Source: Candidatus Woesebacteria bacterium
GTDB lineage: Bacteria > Patescibacteriota > Microgenomatia > UBA1400 > UBA1396
Length of the DNA stretch: 36,833 nt
Assembly: GCA_021208605.1 (NCBI GenBank)
Contig: JAJOJK010000008.1
Coordinates: forward strand, 1-36,833
Direction of reading: 5' to 3'
Both the position numbers and the translations under genes were made by a program. The notes under the pieces are model-generated. The model was given only the letters and a program-made list of their open reading frames with translations. It searched no databases and was not told the origin of the DNA. Within the stretch, counting starts at the first letter, position 1. Each line of letters opens with the position of its first letter. Below are positions 1-7,983 of this stretch, piece by piece.

Positions 1-840
1 GTTCTCGGCGAGTGTGAAGGACTCAGTGGCAGTGTAGAGCACTTTTTCTTCATCAGGTGAGAAGTAGACATTCACCGCACTTTGGGTGGCAATTTGCTGT
101 ATTTCAGCCGGAAAGACGGCCAAACGTTCGCGGTCGCGGAGGTACATTTCTTCTTCCCATTGGCTCAGAATAGTATTGAGCTGGAAGCTAATATCTGTGA
201 GTTCATTGAGGTCGTTTAAACGAGACGGGTCGAGTAATACGGCTTTGTATGGAGAGATAAGAATAAGCTGTGAGCTATTTGGTGACCACAGCATCTGCGT
301 CTCTTCTGCTGGGAAGAGCTCAGAAACTTGCGCAATTTGGCGTGAACCACGTTGGAAAGCCAGCGGATTATCTGACAATTCATGCACGTAGTACCCATTT
401 TTGGTTTGCGCAGAAGAGGAAGCGGAGTAAAAGGCAATGCGTTGGCCATCTGGAGAAGGAGCTAAATGTTCAGCGCCAGAAAAAGTAAGCGGTGAGAGAC
501 TCGGTGCGGTGGGGAACAGTAAGGCATTGGCTTGGGTGACCAGTTCTTGTTCCACTTGCACGGTTTTGTTCCATGTAAAGTAGCCATCTTTTTGGATGCT
601 GACGGTGTATTCGCCGGGATCGAGGTAGAGGGTGTCATCGGTTGCAGTGGTGAAGCGATCGTTAATAAATACGCGCGCTCCTTTTGGGGTGGAGTTCACC
701 ACCAACAAGCCGTTCCCAGCCACCAAGCGATCGCGCGAGGGGCGGTACCCCTGGGCAAAGCGGATGGCGATGAGTGTTCCTGAAACAATCGAAACTACTG
801 CAAACAGGGTCCATAATATTCGACTACGAGCATTGGTCAT
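1..840 (-). CDS. PEGA-domain surface/lipoprotein-like protein, C-terminus truncated by window edge
   Basis: Minus-strand frame from ATG at 840 stays open to the window edge: MTNARSRILWTLFAVVSIVSGTLIAIRF..(TM)..LLVVNSTPKGARVFINDRFTTATDDTLYLDPGEYTVSIQKDGYFTWNKTVQV. This is a TM anchor plus a typical PEGA repeat. Confidence 0.8.
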   Translation of the reverse strand, partial: MTNARSRILWTLFAVVSIVSGTLIAIRFAQGYRPSRDRLVAGNGLLVVNSTPKGARVFINDRFTTATDDTLYLDPGEYTVSIQKDGYFTWNKTVQVEQELVTQANALLFPTAPSLSPLTFSGAEHLAPSPDGQRIAFYSASSSAQTKNGYYVHELSDNPLAFQRGSRQIAQVSELFPAEETQMLWSPNSSQLILISPYKAVLLDPSRLNDLNELTDISFQLNTILSQWEEEMYLRDRERLAVFPAEIQQIATQSAVNVYFSPDEEKVLYTATESFTLAEN

Positions 841-845
841 AAGCG

Positions 846-859
846 TATACAATTATACG
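846..859. promoter_or_regulatory. Divergent overlapping -10 elements between the PEGA gene and the MreB-like gene
   Basis: TACAAT at 848-853 (+) lies 10 nt before ATG 864. TATAAT on the minus strand (ATTATA 852-857) lies 11 nt before ATG 840. Confidence 0.5.
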
Positions 860-863
860 TGAT

Positions 864-1646
864 ATGTTTCAAAATGTCTGGCAGTGGTGGCAATCCGATG
901 TATTCGTTGTTCCAACCGCCACAATCACGTATGTAACTGGATCGGAAGGCGCTGTATATCGGGTGCCTACTAGGATTTTAGTGGAGATGCCCTCGTATAA
1001 AATCGTCGCTTTTGGCGATGACGCGCGCGAAGTAGAGCACGCTGGTCTCGGTGAAAGTAAAGTCATCAAACCGTTTGGAGCTCTGGAAGTGTTTGACGAA
1101 GTGGGGAGTGTCGTTTTCTTGCGATCGCTTTTCCGACTGGTACTGGGTTCGCGCTTCATTTTGAAACCCCACGTTGTGGTGAGCTTGTCGGACGAAGTAT
1201 CTCCGTTTATGCAAGAAGTCTGGCAACAAGTGGCGTACTCGGCAGGCGCCCGCCAAGTGACCTCGGTGCATCCTTTGTTGGCTGTAGCCGCGGGCGCCGG
1301 CCTTCCGCACCACACCGCGCACGGATATGCCGTTGGTATTGTCGATAGCGCTGGAATTGCGTTTGGTCTGGTCGCTTTCGGACATGTGCAGTACAGTACT
1401 TGGCTAGATTGGGAAAGTATTCCTGAGGGAGACGAGTTGACTGAGCAGATTCAGGAACAGTGGCAGCGCTTTTTGTCGACCATTCCGGTAGAATTCATGA
1501 CCACAATCACTTCTGAAGGGTGTGTTTTAGCCTGGGAAGAAGCGCCAGTGAATGCCGCCCATATTTTGTCACCCGCCCTGGAAACACCCATGGTGGTGGT
1601 GCCGCGGACGGTGGAAGTACTGGGGCTCCGCAGCCTGCGCGAGTAA
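864..1646 (+). CDS. Degenerate MreB/actin-like protein
   Basis: 260 aa; KIVAFGDDAREV, HVVVSLSDEVSPFMQEVWQQVAYSAGARQVTSVHPLLAVAAGAGLP resembles the MreB core (..VGEEA..., ..AGAREVYLIEEPMAAAIGAGLP). The phosphate-binding motifs look lost. Confidence 0.6.
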   Translation: MFQNVWQWWQSDVFVVPTATITYVTGSEGAVYRVPTRILVEMPSYKIVAFGDDAREVEHAGLGESKVIKPFGALEVFDEVGSVVFLRSLFRLVLGSRFILKPHVVVSLSDEVSPFMQEVWQQVAYSAGARQVTSVHPLLAVAAGAGLPHHTAHGYAVGIVDSAGIAFGLVAFGHVQYSTWLDWESIPEGDELTEQIQEQWQRFLSTIPVEFMTTITSEGCVLAWEEAPVNAAHILSPALETPMVVVPRTVEVLGLRSLRE

Positions 1647-1678
1647 GACGGATTAGGAATCAGAAAAAAAGAGAGACC

Positions 1679-2497
1679 ATGACCAATCAGCACACTCAGA
1701 AAATTGCCGCACATACTGCGGAAGTATTACAGCGTATCTACACACCTGGTATGGCACAGTTTCAGCGTGATTTTTTAGACTGGGTGAACGAGAAGAAACT
1801 CGTTACCATTGCCACCCCTAATCCAGAACACATGGTGCAAAGTGCCGACGACGATGCCTTTTGGCAGGCGCTCCAGCGATTTGATGTTTTGCTGCCGGAT
1901 GGTGTTGGGTTAGTGCTGGCGAACCGTTGGTGGCGCTGGCGAGGTCGCGAGCATAATTTACCTACAAAAATGCACCGTATTTCTGGCCGAGAAGCGGTGG
2001 AGTGGTGGTTGCGTCACCTCGAACAACTGCCAGAAAACCAAAAGCACAAAACACTGTTGCTAGGTGCTGGAACTGGTATCGCCGAGCAACTGGCGCGCAC
2101 AGTAGATGAGACCTCAAATTGGTGTCTTGGTTTGGAAGGGTACACCAAAATATCCGATCTTTTTGCCTCGCAACCATCTGAAAAAACGCAGCAAGAACAT
2201 GCGTTTGTTATGGACCTTATTCAGCAAGAAAAACCAAAAGTAGTTTTTGTGGCTTTTGGCGCGCCGCACCAAGAACGCTGGATTCAAACGTATCGCCAAG
2301 AGCTCGAAAAGAGCGGCGTAAAAGTAGCCATGGTGTGTGGCGGTGCATTTGATTATTTGGTGGGAGAGGCCAAAATGGCACCCGCTTGGATTGCGAGCCT
2401 CGGATTTGAGTGGCTCTGGCGACTCATTCTGCAACCATGGCGCTGGCGGCGGCAGCTGCGGTTGGTGGCATTTTTGCGAGGAATTTTATGGGGATAA
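1679..2497 (+). CDS. WecG/TagA/CpsF family glycosyltransferase
   Basis: ATG at 1679 in the 1520 ORF frame; LVTIATPNPEHMVQS..LLPDGVGLVLANRW..RISGREAVEW..KPKVVFVAFGAPHQERWI..VAMVCGGAFDYLVGEAKMAPAWIASLGFEWLWRLILQPWRWRRQ is characteristic of the family. Confidence 0.9.
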   Translation: MTNQHTQKIAAHTAEVLQRIYTPGMAQFQRDFLDWVNEKKLVTIATPNPEHMVQSADDDAFWQALQRFDVLLPDGVGLVLANRWWRWRGREHNLPTKMHRISGREAVEWWLRHLEQLPENQKHKTLLLGAGTGIAEQLARTVDETSNWCLGLEGYTKISDLFASQPSEKTQQEHAFVMDLIQQEKPKVVFVAFGAPHQERWIQTYRQELEKSGVKVAMVCGGAFDYLVGEAKMAPAWIASLGFEWLWRLILQPWRWRRQLRLVAFLRGILWG

Positions 2498-3567
2498 ATA
2501 AAAGAATTATTGCTCTGGATGTAACCCGTATAACGGCGCTTTTCGGTGTTATTCTTTTACATACATTGCTTGATTTTACTCTCCGAGCTGACTTTTTTAG
2601 AACTCCTGTATGGTTTCTATTGGAACCAATAATTGTTCTTTCCCGAACCGGAGTACTCCTATTTTTTTTCATCAGCGGATATTTGGTGGTGGAGAAAAAT
2701 CGCTCACTCGGTGATAATTGGCGAAAATTAATCCGGCGTATTGGTATCCCATTACTCACTTTTCAAATACTATTATTGATATATAGATATTTCGCCTTCT
2801 CAACTACAAATTTGCACACTTTCTTTCTACGCGAGGTTCTTAGAATGACAACATTTTTGAATTCTCATCTTTGGTTCTTGGAAGTATTGTTTGTTTTGTA
2901 TCTTTTTAATCCAGTTTGGCAACTTATATTTGCGCCACGAAATAAACGACTTGCCCAGTATATAACTGGGATTGCTTTTCTTTTTTCTCTTGTTACTACT
3001 GCGGTAAGCACTTTCCTTTCGTTTGACGCATTTACAGTTTTTACGGCATGGACAGGATTTGTGTGGATATATCTCTACGGCGCATTGGTAAAAAGAAAAT
3101 GGGCTCCTCAGGTTCGTTTGCCAGTATGGGCAGGAGTGCTGTTTTTTTCTGTGTGTATGGGAATACTCGGTGATTACGTTGGTAGATTGAGTATGGCTCA
3201 TGGAGTTATCAGCAATTTTTCAATCTATACAATGAATTATTTGAGCTTGAATGGAGCATTCGCTGCTTTAGCAATTTTTCACATTCTACTGAAGGTAGAG
3301 TATAAAAAGTATCTCCAGGTGCTTCCTCAGAAAATAGGATATCGTATACTCGAAAAAATGGCTGAACTTTCTTTTGGCATATATCTTATCCATCCGTTTG
3401 TCATTGGGTTACTCACTGATGGGATTGGTTTCCGTTTTGATAATTCCGAAATGAATCTGTACTTATACATTTTGATATTTGTATCCGCTGTTTTGGGAAC
3501 GAGCATTCTCCTAACGATGGGTATAAAAAGACTACCTATTTTGAAGCAAAGTATTGGATTTTGGTAG
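2488..3567 (+). CDS. Acyltransferase family 3 membrane protein
   Basis: Start ATG 2488 (MGINKRIIALDVTRITALFGVILLHTLL); multiple TM segments, FFISGYLVVE, SFGIYLIHPFVIGLL. Confidence 0.85.
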   Translation: MGINKRIIALDVTRITALFGVILLHTLLDFTLRADFFRTPVWFLLEPIIVLSRTGVLLFFFISGYLVVEKNRSLGDNWRKLIRRIGIPLLTFQILLLIYRYFAFSTTNLHTFFLREVLRMTTFLNSHLWFLEVLFVLYLFNPVWQLIFAPRNKRLAQYITGIAFLFSLVTTAVSTFLSFDAFTVFTAWTGFVWIYLYGALVKRKWAPQVRLPVWAGVLFFSVCMGILGDYVGRLSMAHGVISNFSIYTMNYLSLNGAFAALAIFHILLKVEYKKYLQVLPQKIGYRILEKMAELSFGIYLIHPFVIGLLTDGIGFRFDNSEMNLYLYILIFVSAVLGTSILLTMGIKRLPILKQSIGFW

Positions 3568-3578
3568 AGAAATGGCAA

Positions 3579-3842
3579 TTACTCTTCATTCACATCAATT
3601 CCCAACAACCACAACACCGCTTCCTTGCGATAGCGACGGTCGCCGCGAGAGTTAATGCGAATCGCGGGCAGTTTGCCGCGTTTGCCCCAGCGTTTGACGG
3701 TGAGGGGAGAGACGCGCAGGAGTTCGGCTACTTCGCGGACAGTCAGCAGATCGGGCAAATTGTCCAGACTGACGTCTTTCTCGTTTTTTTGTGCGGAAGC
3801 ATTCGTGTTTCCTGTTGATCCGGTATCGGACTGCGCGGCCAT
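3579..3842 (-). CDS. Small helix-turn-helix (excisionase/MerR-type) DNA-binding protein
   Basis: DLLTVREVAELLRVSPLTVKRWGKRGKLPAIRINSRGDRRYRKEAVLWLLG. AAAGGAG ribosome-binding site before ATG 3842. Confidence 0.8.
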   Translation of the reverse strand: MAAQSDTGSTGNTNASAQKNEKDVSLDNLPDLLTVREVAELLRVSPLTVKRWGKRGKLPAIRINSRGDRRYRKEAVLWLLGIDVNEE

Positions 3843-3885
3843 GGGGGATTCTCCTTTGGGTTGTTTCTGTATCAGTCTGTACAAA

Positions 3886-3915
3886 AGAATAGCAGAGAGA
3901 TTAAAAGGGAGTCAA
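3886..3915 (-). promoter_or_regulatory. Promoter of the HTH gene
   Basis: Minus-strand TTGACT (3910-3915), 18-bp spacer, TATTCT (3886-3891). Confidence 0.5.
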
Positions 3916-3933
3916 TGGGGAGGGAGTCCTTGT

Positions 3934-4017
3934 AAGGTTACCTTTCAATTTAATTACCTCAAGAAGGGGAGACTTAAGGTAACCTTTCTTGAGGTGGTTA
4001 TCAATTAGGGTAACCTT
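3934..4017. promoter_or_regulatory. Three 11-bp palindromic sites (AAGGTWACCTT type), candidate operators
   Basis: AAGGTTACCTT 3934-3944, AAGGTAACCTT 3976-3986, AGGGTAACCTT 4007-4017, upstream of the HTH promoter. Confidence 0.55.
3957..3994 (+). repeat. 38-bp hairpin element copy 1
   Basis: CCTCAAGAAGGGGAGACTTAAGGTAACCTTTCTTGAGG; same length and 30/38 identical to the copy at 14652-14689. Confidence 0.65.
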
Positions 4018-4034
4018 CGAAAGCAAAAGGGTAC

Positions 4035-4058
4035 AAAAAAGGCCGCAACCGCGGCCTT
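4035..4058 (-). terminator. Rho-independent terminator of rplL
   Basis: Minus strand AAGGCCGCGGTTGCGGCCTTTTTT. Confidence 0.85.
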
Positions 4059-4080
4059 CCTTGTTGTGTGTTGTAAAGTC

Positions 4081-4479
4081 TTACTTGAGTTCGACTTCGG
4101 CGCCAGCTTCTTCGAGAGCAGCTTTGGCTTTTTCGGCGGTTTCCTTGTCGGCACCTTCGAGAAGGGTGACAGGAGCGTCTTCGACCAATTTCTTGGCTTC
4201 AGCCAAACCGAGGTCAGATTTGATACCGCGAACGGCTTTAATAGCAGCAATTTTGTTGCTACCACCAGATTTCAAGACAACGTCAAATTCGTCTTTCTCT
4301 TCAGCAGCTTCAGCACCACCAGCAGCAGGCATCATGCCAGCAGCCATGACTGGAGCGGCGGAAACACCGAATTCGTCTTCCAAAGCGGAAACGAGTTCAG
4401 ACACTTCCATGAGAGAGAGTTCTTTAACGGCGTCCACGATTTTCTGGACTTTTTCAGACAATGTTTTTTCGTCTGCCAT
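4081..4479 (-). CDS. rplL: Ribosomal protein bL12 (L7/L12)
   Basis: [85 protein letters not shown]. Confidence 0.97.
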   Translation of the reverse strand: MADEKTLSEKVQKIVDAVKELSLMEVSELVSALEDEFGVSAAPVMAAGMMPAAGGAEAAEEKDEFDVVLKSGGSNKIAAIKAVRGIKSDLGLAEAKKLVEDAPVTLLEGADKETAEKAKAALEEAGAEVELK

Positions 4480-4494
4480 GTTTTCTCCTTATTT

Positions 4495-4547
4495 ATCCAA
4501 AAGGACCATCTTTCAACGTGTAACCCGCAGGGAAGGATGGTCCTTTT
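4495..4547 (-). promoter_or_regulatory. Conserved hairpin upstream of rplL (candidate cis-regulatory RNA motif, copy 1)
   Basis: RNA sense: AAAAGGACCAUC-CUUCCCUGCGGGUUACACGUUGAAA-GAUGGUCCUUUU. 12-bp perfect stem; loop shared with 10953-11006. Confidence 0.7.
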
Positions 4548-4626
4548 CCGTATTGGGTGTGTTGAAATATTTTCTTTTGAATTGTTTTCTTTTATCTCCT
4601 GTTAGGATTCTTTTTTATTTGCTGAT

Positions 4627-5142
4627 TTATTCAGCTTTCTTTTTGTCGGCAATAGCGTTTAGTGCGTAGACCAAGTTACGAGGACCGGCTTCGAGAACGT
4701 TACGCAAACCGTAGGCTGGGCCTTGCAGTTGGCGCAGCAACATACCAACGAGTTCTGGCTTGCTTGGCATGCTGGCGAGTTTCTCGACTTCGGCAGTGGT
4801 AATAACTTTTTCTTCAAAGTAGCCACCGCGAATTTCTGGTAAACCTTTTTCAGCGATGAAATCTTTCAAAGCTTTGAAGGCGGACACAGCGTCGTCATAA
4901 GAGAAGAGGGTTAAGAGCTGCTCTTGGAGCATTTCACCCAGGCCTTCTGGACGGTTCAAAGCAACGTCAACCAAACGGTTACGAGCAATAATAACTTCAC
5001 CACCAGCTTCTTTGATTTTGGCGCGGAGTTCGTTCTGTGTTTTTACGTCCATGCCAGAATATTTGGCAAAGGCGATAGATTTAGCGCGACCGGCCTTGTC
5101 TTGCAGATCAGCGACAACAGTGACTTTTTTCTGACTTGGCAT
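4627..5142 (-). CDS. rplJ: Ribosomal protein uL10
   Basis: MPSQKKVTVVADLQDKAGRAKSIAFAKYSGMDVKTQNELRAKIKEAGGEVIIARNRLVDVAL..; GGAG 6 nt before ATG 5142. The ORF-track start at 5154 is a TTG. Confidence 0.93.
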   Translation of the reverse strand: MPSQKKVTVVADLQDKAGRAKSIAFAKYSGMDVKTQNELRAKIKEAGGEVIIARNRLVDVALNRPEGLGEMLQEQLLTLFSYDDAVSAFKALKDFIAEKGLPEIRGGYFEEKVITTAEVEKLASMPSKPELVGMLLRQLQGPAYGLRNVLEAGPRNLVYALNAIADKKKAE

Positions 5143-5284
5143 TGTATTCTCCAATTTCTTATTCTTCGTTACAGAGTGGAATCAAGATAAGCAGGGAAAT
5201 CGAGGAAAGAAACTGACCGCGCGGGGTCAAAAAACAAAATATGTGTTTCCTCGGCACGATTCCGGTGCTGTCTCTGGATTCAAG
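5143..5284 (-). ncRNA. L10 leader (autoregulatory 5' UTR of rplJ-rplL)
   Basis: Leader RNA contains GAGACAGCACCGGAAUCGUGCCGAGGAAAC..GUUUCUUUCCUCGAUUUCCCUGC, matching the recalled L10-leader pattern (ACAG..hairpin..GCCGAGG with a pairing UUUCCUCG strand). -10 TATACT on the minus strand at 5291-5296. Confidence 0.7.
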
Positions 5285-5332
5285 AGATTTAGTATATCAC
5301 AGTTTGAAAAAAAACCAACTCGGATTCTTTGG

Positions 5333-5666
5333 TTATGCAGCGGAACTAGCTTGAATACGCCGAGTTAGATAGGAATCAATATCTATTTTCTTGAAATTGT
5401 AGTGACCCTTCCACCAGCTATCTCCATATAATTTATTCAGCGTGTAATCGATAGATCTATACTCGTTTTTTAATTGATCATCATCATGAGATCGATCATT
5501 ATCATCTTTATTAGTAACATACCGAAAAAGCATACTGATTTCTTGAAAATTCAATGTTGAAAATTTTCGGCAAATAGTTGGTATAATTCTGTGACTGATT
5601 TTCTCGAAAGAGAGGTATTTTTTTTAATTCTTCTATAAGCGGATTGAAATCTGTTTCTGGAGGCAT
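5333..5666 (-). CDS. Small hypothetical protein, apparently frameshifted
   Basis: MPPETDFNPLIEELKKIPLFRENQSQNYTNYLPK.. (ATG 5666) continues in another frame as ..LNFQEISMLFRYVTNKDDNDRSHDDDQLKNEYRSIDYTLNKLYGDSWWKGHYNF.. if one base of AAAATTTT (5560-5567) is removed. Confidence 0.4.
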
Positions 5667-5722
5667 TTTTTCCCTTTCTGCATGTATTGTTATTGTACCG
5701 CAAGTGAAATAATTAGAAATAG

Positions 5723-6127
5723 TTATTCCGCTTCCAAAAAACGATAGTACGCGTCAATATGGTGGCGATAGGTTTTGAGCTCCTCGGGAGGGAAGCCTCT
5801 CAGTCGTGCTTCTTTTTCGAAAGCAGCGATGAGGATTGTTTTGGGGGGAGTCATGAGTTGGCGAAGTTTGTGTTCTGAGTGGGGCAGCAGAGAAGAATGG
5901 TGCAAGATTTGCTCTAAGCGGTTGGCTTCCAGGCTGGCTTCCACCGCTCGGCGTAGGGTGTTGAGGGAATCGTAATTTTCGGCTGGATCAGAAGAGACCT
6001 GCAGAGAATCCACCTGAGTCTTCAACCGATCCTGTTTGCCTTGGGTAGCGTTCAATTTTGAAAGGAGAAATTTCCGGATTTTCTGGGATGACTGCTTGTG
6101 GCTGTCGTCTAGAATTCGAATTGGCAT
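5723..6127 (-). CDS. Hypothetical helical protein
   Basis: 134-aa ORF MPIRILDDSHKQSSQKIRKFLLSK..; -10-like TATACT 12 nt upstream. Confidence 0.6.
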   Translation of the reverse strand: MPIRILDDSHKQSSQKIRKFLLSKLNATQGKQDRLKTQVDSLQVSSDPAENYDSLNTLRRAVEASLEANRLEQILHHSSLLPHSEHKLRQLMTPPKTILIAAFEKEARLRGFPPEELKTYRHHIDAYYRFLEAE

Positions 6128-6187
6128 TGTTCAGTGCTTAGTATAGCACAGGGCAGTGGAGCAGTGGGTGAGCTGAAGATCGCTTTG

Positions 6188-7099
6188 TTATCTATAGTAG
6201 GAGGAGTATTTGTAAGTGTGTTGGTACGAAACCGTGGCAGCCTTGGGGAACTGCATGGGAGATTCTTCTATAAGCAGTATACACTTGGAAACCATTTCCA
6301 AGGCTTGGCGGTAGTCATTAAGAGGAGCTTTGTAGTTGTTTACCACCCAATCTTCAGCAGAGTTAGCTTTCCAGTCTATATTGTTTCGCAAACCGTTCTG
6401 AACTGTTTTAAGCGTTCTGATCAACGGAAGAATATGTGTTTTCTCGTACTTTGGAAAGTCGTAAAAAGAAACCGCTGAAGCCGCTTGGATATGCGCTCGG
6501 ATTTGCTCCATAATCAACAGGGTGAGCTGCACCGCAGTTGGAGCGGCTGGAATAGACTCCCAATCCTCTGGTTTGAGGAACCACGAAAGCATTCCCGGAT
6601 TCGCGGCGGCGTAGGCCTCACCATTAACCCAAGGATAGGGAGTTCGGAGTGGTTGCATGCATCTTGTCCTGCGGTAGTAAAGAGTATGAATACCATCGCT
6701 GAATTGTGGCGTAGGCGTATACAGCATCATCGCGCTAAAGCTGGCGACTGCCCGAGTGAGTGGATGATCGGTGATTTGGTTATTGGAGTCTCTGGAGTTG
6801 CTGTAGTTGCTGATTTGCCAGAGGAAACATTTGTTATAGAGTTCCTGTAATGTCTCTTCGAGAAAGACTATCATCTGTTTTTTTTCTTTGTTGTCTCCCA
6901 GCCGAATGGGAACTTTTTCCAACACTTTTTCGACAATTTGCGTGAACAGTTGTTCGGCCTGTGGTAAAAATTCTTGTTCAGAAGGTTCCAGTTTTTTAAC
7001 CTGCTCAGAGATGTCAGCAATCTCTGCTGGCGGTTCGTAGACTTCCACTGGTGGAAGGGAAGCGATTTCAGTTTGTTTTTTTCTTCTAAAAGGCCACAT
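6188..7099 (-). CDS. Hypothetical protein (orphan)
   Basis: Start at 7099 (MWPFRRKKQTEIASLPPVEVYEPP..); minus-strand TATACT (7106-7111) 6 nt upstream argues against the longer 7165 start. Confidence 0.65.
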   Translation of the reverse strand: MWPFRRKKQTEIASLPPVEVYEPPAEIADISEQVKKLEPSEQEFLPQAEQLFTQIVEKVLEKVPIRLGDNKEKKQMIVFLEETLQELYNKCFLWQISNYSNSRDSNNQITDHPLTRAVASFSAMMLYTPTPQFSDGIHTLYYRRTRCMQPLRTPYPWVNGEAYAAANPGMLSWFLKPEDWESIPAAPTAVQLTLLIMEQIRAHIQAASAVSFYDFPKYEKTHILPLIRTLKTVQNGLRNNIDWKANSAEDWVVNNYKAPLNDYRQALEMVSKCILLIEESPMQFPKAATVSYQHTYKYSSYYR

Positions 7100-7122
7100 T
7101 TCGAAAGTATACACCATACTTG

Positions 7123-7152
7123 CGAAAAGAGCAGCTGTAGCTGCTCTTTTCG
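7123..7152 (-). terminator. Terminator downstream of rplK-rplA
   Basis: 14-bp perfect inverted repeat CGAAAAGAGCAGCT-GT-AGCTGCTCTTTTCG. Confidence 0.7.
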
Positions 7153-7195
7153 ACAAATTTGACAAAATTGTTGTCTAAAATAGGATGGCCGGTGA

Positions 7196-7975
7196 TTACA
7201 AACTGACTTTTACTCCAGGACCCATGGTCGGAGCGATGGTGAGTTTGAGCACGGAACCTGACTGAGTTGCCGCAGCCAGGATCGCAGCCAAGTTTTCGGC
7301 AATTTCTTGCGTTGGTTGGCTGGTTTTTCCAATCGTGACGTGCACGAGAGGAGCCTTGCGCTCAGAACGCAGGGTCATGCTGCCGCCTTCCAGAGCCGCT
7401 TTCTTGGCTTCTGGATCGGTGGTGATGGTGCCGGTTTTTGGATTTGGCATCAAGCCTTTTGGACCGAGCACGCGAGCGTACTTCGCGACTTTCTTCATCA
7501 TGTCTGGAGTGGCAATGAGAATGTCGTAGTCGAAGTTACCAGCGTCGAATTCAGCTAGCAAAGCGTCATCGATAATACCAACGCGCACTTTTTTACCAGC
7601 GGCGTGAGGCATTTTGACATCGGTTGGCTTGAGTTCTTTTTTCATGTTGATGTGCGCGGTAATCGTGCCGTCAAAAGCAGAGTAGGAAGTGCGTTTGACG
7701 AGTTCGATCGCGTCTTCAACAGAGTAGAACTGAGTGCGGTCGACCATGCTGCGAGCTTGGACATACTTGGCACTGCGTTCGCGCTTCACCTTGGTAGGTT
7801 CAGCGGCAGGAGCTTCGGCGTTCTCTTCAGCGGAGTCGCCCGACAAAGAAGCTTCGCCAGCGGCTTCGACTTCAGCCTGCTCTTGAGAAGCACGACGAGA
7901 CTTACCGGTATCCATGGCCATTTTGGCGGCCAATTCTTCTGGATCAATGTTGAGTACTGTGTTGTTATCTGCCAT
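7196..7975 (-). CDS. rplA: Ribosomal protein uL1 with acidic/low-complexity N-terminal extension
   Basis: KVRVGIIDDALLAEFDAGNFDYDILIATPDMMKKVAKYARVLGPKGLMPNPKTGTITTD; about 65-aa extension EQAEVEAAGEASLSGDSAEENAEAPAAEP. Confidence 0.95.
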   Translation of the reverse strand: MADNNTVLNIDPEELAAKMAMDTGKSRRASQEQAEVEAAGEASLSGDSAEENAEAPAAEPTKVKRERSAKYVQARSMVDRTQFYSVEDAIELVKRTSYSAFDGTITAHINMKKELKPTDVKMPHAAGKKVRVGIIDDALLAEFDAGNFDYDILIATPDMMKKVAKYARVLGPKGLMPNPKTGTITTDPEAKKAALEGGSMTLRSERKAPLVHVTIGKTSQPTQEIAENLAAILAAATQSGSVLKLTIAPTMGPGVKVSL

Positions 7976-7983
7976 GTGTCTCC

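Noticed and set aside
869-1385. Long minus-strand ORFs antisense to the MreB-like gene
   Set aside because: Low-complexity shadow ORFs of a convincing plus-strand CDS; no promoter or domain support.
3957-3994. Terminator for rplL
   Set aside because: rplL already has a strong GC stem plus U-tract terminator at 4035-4058, and the 38-bp hairpin lacks a U-tract on either strand.
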